From Bacillus sp. Cs-700 (lineage in GTDB: Bacteria; Bacillota; Bacilli; Bacillales; Guptibacillaceae), in NCBI RefSeq assembly GCF_011082085.1, contig NZ_CP041063.1:992001-1056000 (forward strand): a stretch of DNA of 64,000 bases, written 5' to 3'. Under the pieces are notes generated by a model that did not search any database, was not told where the DNA came from, and saw only the letters and a list, made by a program, of their open reading frames with translations. Positions 63,198 to 64,000 of this stretch are shown one piece after another (the stretch's first letter is position 1; each line of letters opens with the position of its first letter). Made by a program: the position numbers and the translations under genes.

Positions 63198-64000
63198 ATG
63201 CCAGACTTTTCAATACCGTGTTTTTCCATTTTGTAGTACAAATTACGAAGTGACACACCTAATGCCTTTGCCGTCGCAGTTTTATTTCCCTCATAATGGG
63301 CAAGAGTTTGACGAATTGTCTTCTTTTCAAATTCATCGACTAGCTGAGACAACATTTTGTCAGGTGTTCGTTCAACGAACAGCACATCAGCGTCTTTTTT
63401 CTCACTCAATAATGATGGGAGATGGTGCGAATCAATCATCGTTTCAGAGACATCCATATGAATCACAATTCTTCCCAAAACGTTCTCAAACTCCCTAACA
63501 TTACCTGGCCAATCATAAGATTTTAAATAGTCAACAGCCGCATCCGTTATCCCTTTAACATTTCTCCCATAATCTTGATTAATTTTCGTAAGTAAATGTT
63601 TCGCAAGGGCGGTAATATCTTCTTTCCGTTGTCTCAAAGGAGCTATTTGAATCGGCAGTCGATTTAATCGATAGTATAAATCTTCCCTAAATGAACCATC
63701 GATTATTCTTTTTTCCAGTTTCGCATTTGTTGCTGCAATTATTCTTACATTAATTGAAATTGGCTTCGCTCCACCTACACGAACTATTTCTCGCTCCTGA
63801 AGAACGCGAAGAAGCTTTGCCTGAGTCCCTAGAGATACCTCCCCTATTTCATCAAGGAATATACTCCCTCCATTCGCCTCCTCAAAAAGCCCTCGTTTAC
63901 CACCCTGCCTAGCACCTGAAAATGCGCCATCTTCATAACCAAAAAGTTCGCTTTCAAATAAGGATTCAGAAATAGCAGCACAGTTCACTCTGACAAATTT
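63191..64000 (-). CDS. bkdR: Sigma-54-dependent activator BkdR, 5' part outside the window
   Basis: A frame of 270 codons is open from the right edge to the stop at 63191-63193; the gene begins beyond 64000, and a GTG at 63988 is internal. It covers the later AAA+ domain: FVRVNCAAI, the sigma-54 loop GAFSGA in [14 protein letters not shown], Walker [11 protein letters not shown], and [17 protein letters not shown] Fis-type helix-turn-helix ([23 protein letters not shown]) closes it. It should activate the bkd operon in response to branched-chain amino acids. The loop has Ser in place of the usual Thr. Confidence 0.92.
   Translation of the reverse strand, partial: KFVRVNCAAISESLFESELFGYEDGAFSGARQGGKRGLFEEANGGSIFLDEIGEVSLGTQAKLLRVLQEREIVRVGGAKPISINVRIIAATNAKLEKRIIDGSFREDLYYRLNRLPIQIAPLRQRKEDITALAKHLLTKINQDYGRNVKGITDAAVDYLKSYDWPGNVREFENVLGRIVIHMDVSETMIDSHHLPSLLSEKKDADVLFVERTPDKMLSQLVDEFEKKTIRQTLAHYEGNKTATAKALGVSLRNLYYKMEKHGIEKSGMQ

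Overview
The window comes from the chromosome of a low-GC, Gram-positive, Bacillaceae-type bacterium. The evidence is strong purine-rich ribosome binding sites, SAM-I and T-box riboswitches, TnrA, LexA-type SOS boxes, CcpA-type cre motifs, a Prli42 mini-protein and a sigma-54 bkd operon. Many transporters look Na+-coupled (SLC13/DASS, NhaC-type, BCCT, SNF), which suits a halotolerant or alkaliphilic lineage, but the genus cannot be fixed from this sequence alone. There are no rRNA or tRNA genes, CRISPR arrays, phage genes or insertion sequences, so this is ordinary core and flexible chromosome.

Layout. Positions 1-9.6 kb are mixed small units: a HAD phosphatase cut by the left edge, a DJ-1/PfpI protein, an MFS exporter whose 3' end overlaps a convergent AraC regulator, a FlaR-like P-loop kinase, a possible DASS-MFS-GNAT operon, and a zinc-ribbon/DUF4145 protein. 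At 9.6-11.2 kb an NhaC-family transporter sits behind a SAM-I riboswitch and is therefore probably the methionine transporter MetT. At 12.3-14 kb is a YolD-UvrX mutagenesis pair behind two SOS boxes, followed by a secreted M4 metalloprotease. From 16 to 21 kb are SDR, GNAT, DUF805, Nudix and yqjP-yqjQ genes. At 21.4-22.5 kb proC follows a proline T-box. At 22.6-23.4 kb an HPr-like protein that has lost the PTS histidine is divergent from tnrA, which has a perfect TnrA box at about -50. From 24 to 32 kb are a truncated DUF2269 relic, an alkyltransferase-like protein, a BCCT transporter, an SNF transporter behind a phenylalanine-type T-box, a class B PBP and cardiolipin synthase. From 32 to 39 kb are azoreductase, a degenerate HMA protein, DoxX, a YqjN-type peptidase, GDPD, NamA and RNase Z. 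At 39.3-42.7 kb is a moxR-DUF58-DUF4129 operon, followed by dinB and a MarR regulator.

From 44.7 to 64 kb two catabolic blocks lie side by side. The first converts propionyl-CoA to succinyl-CoA: a mutase large subunit, a fused B12-binding/epimerase protein, a carboxyltransferase, and a YqjE peptidase. The second is the branched-chain keto-acid operon ptb-bcd-buk-lpdV-bkdAA-bkdAB-bkdB, with a textbook -24/-12 promoter and the sigma-54 activator BkdR at the right edge. Valine and isoleucine breakdown by the second block feeds methylmalonyl/propionyl units into the first. Between them are bacilliredoxin BrxB, an arginine-type ABC transporter, YqjA, an L,D-transpeptidase and Prli42.

The order from bkd to uvrX closely follows the B. 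subtilis yqi-yqj region (bkd, yqiW, yqiXYZ, yqjA, C, D, E, H, K, M, N, proI, P, Q, W, X), with insertions such as the moxR cluster. I see no wholly new system. The most unusual items are the B12-binding/epimerase fusion, the PTS-dead HPr-like protein next to tnrA, three unexplained hairpins at 35.7 kb and a 45-codon orphan gene.
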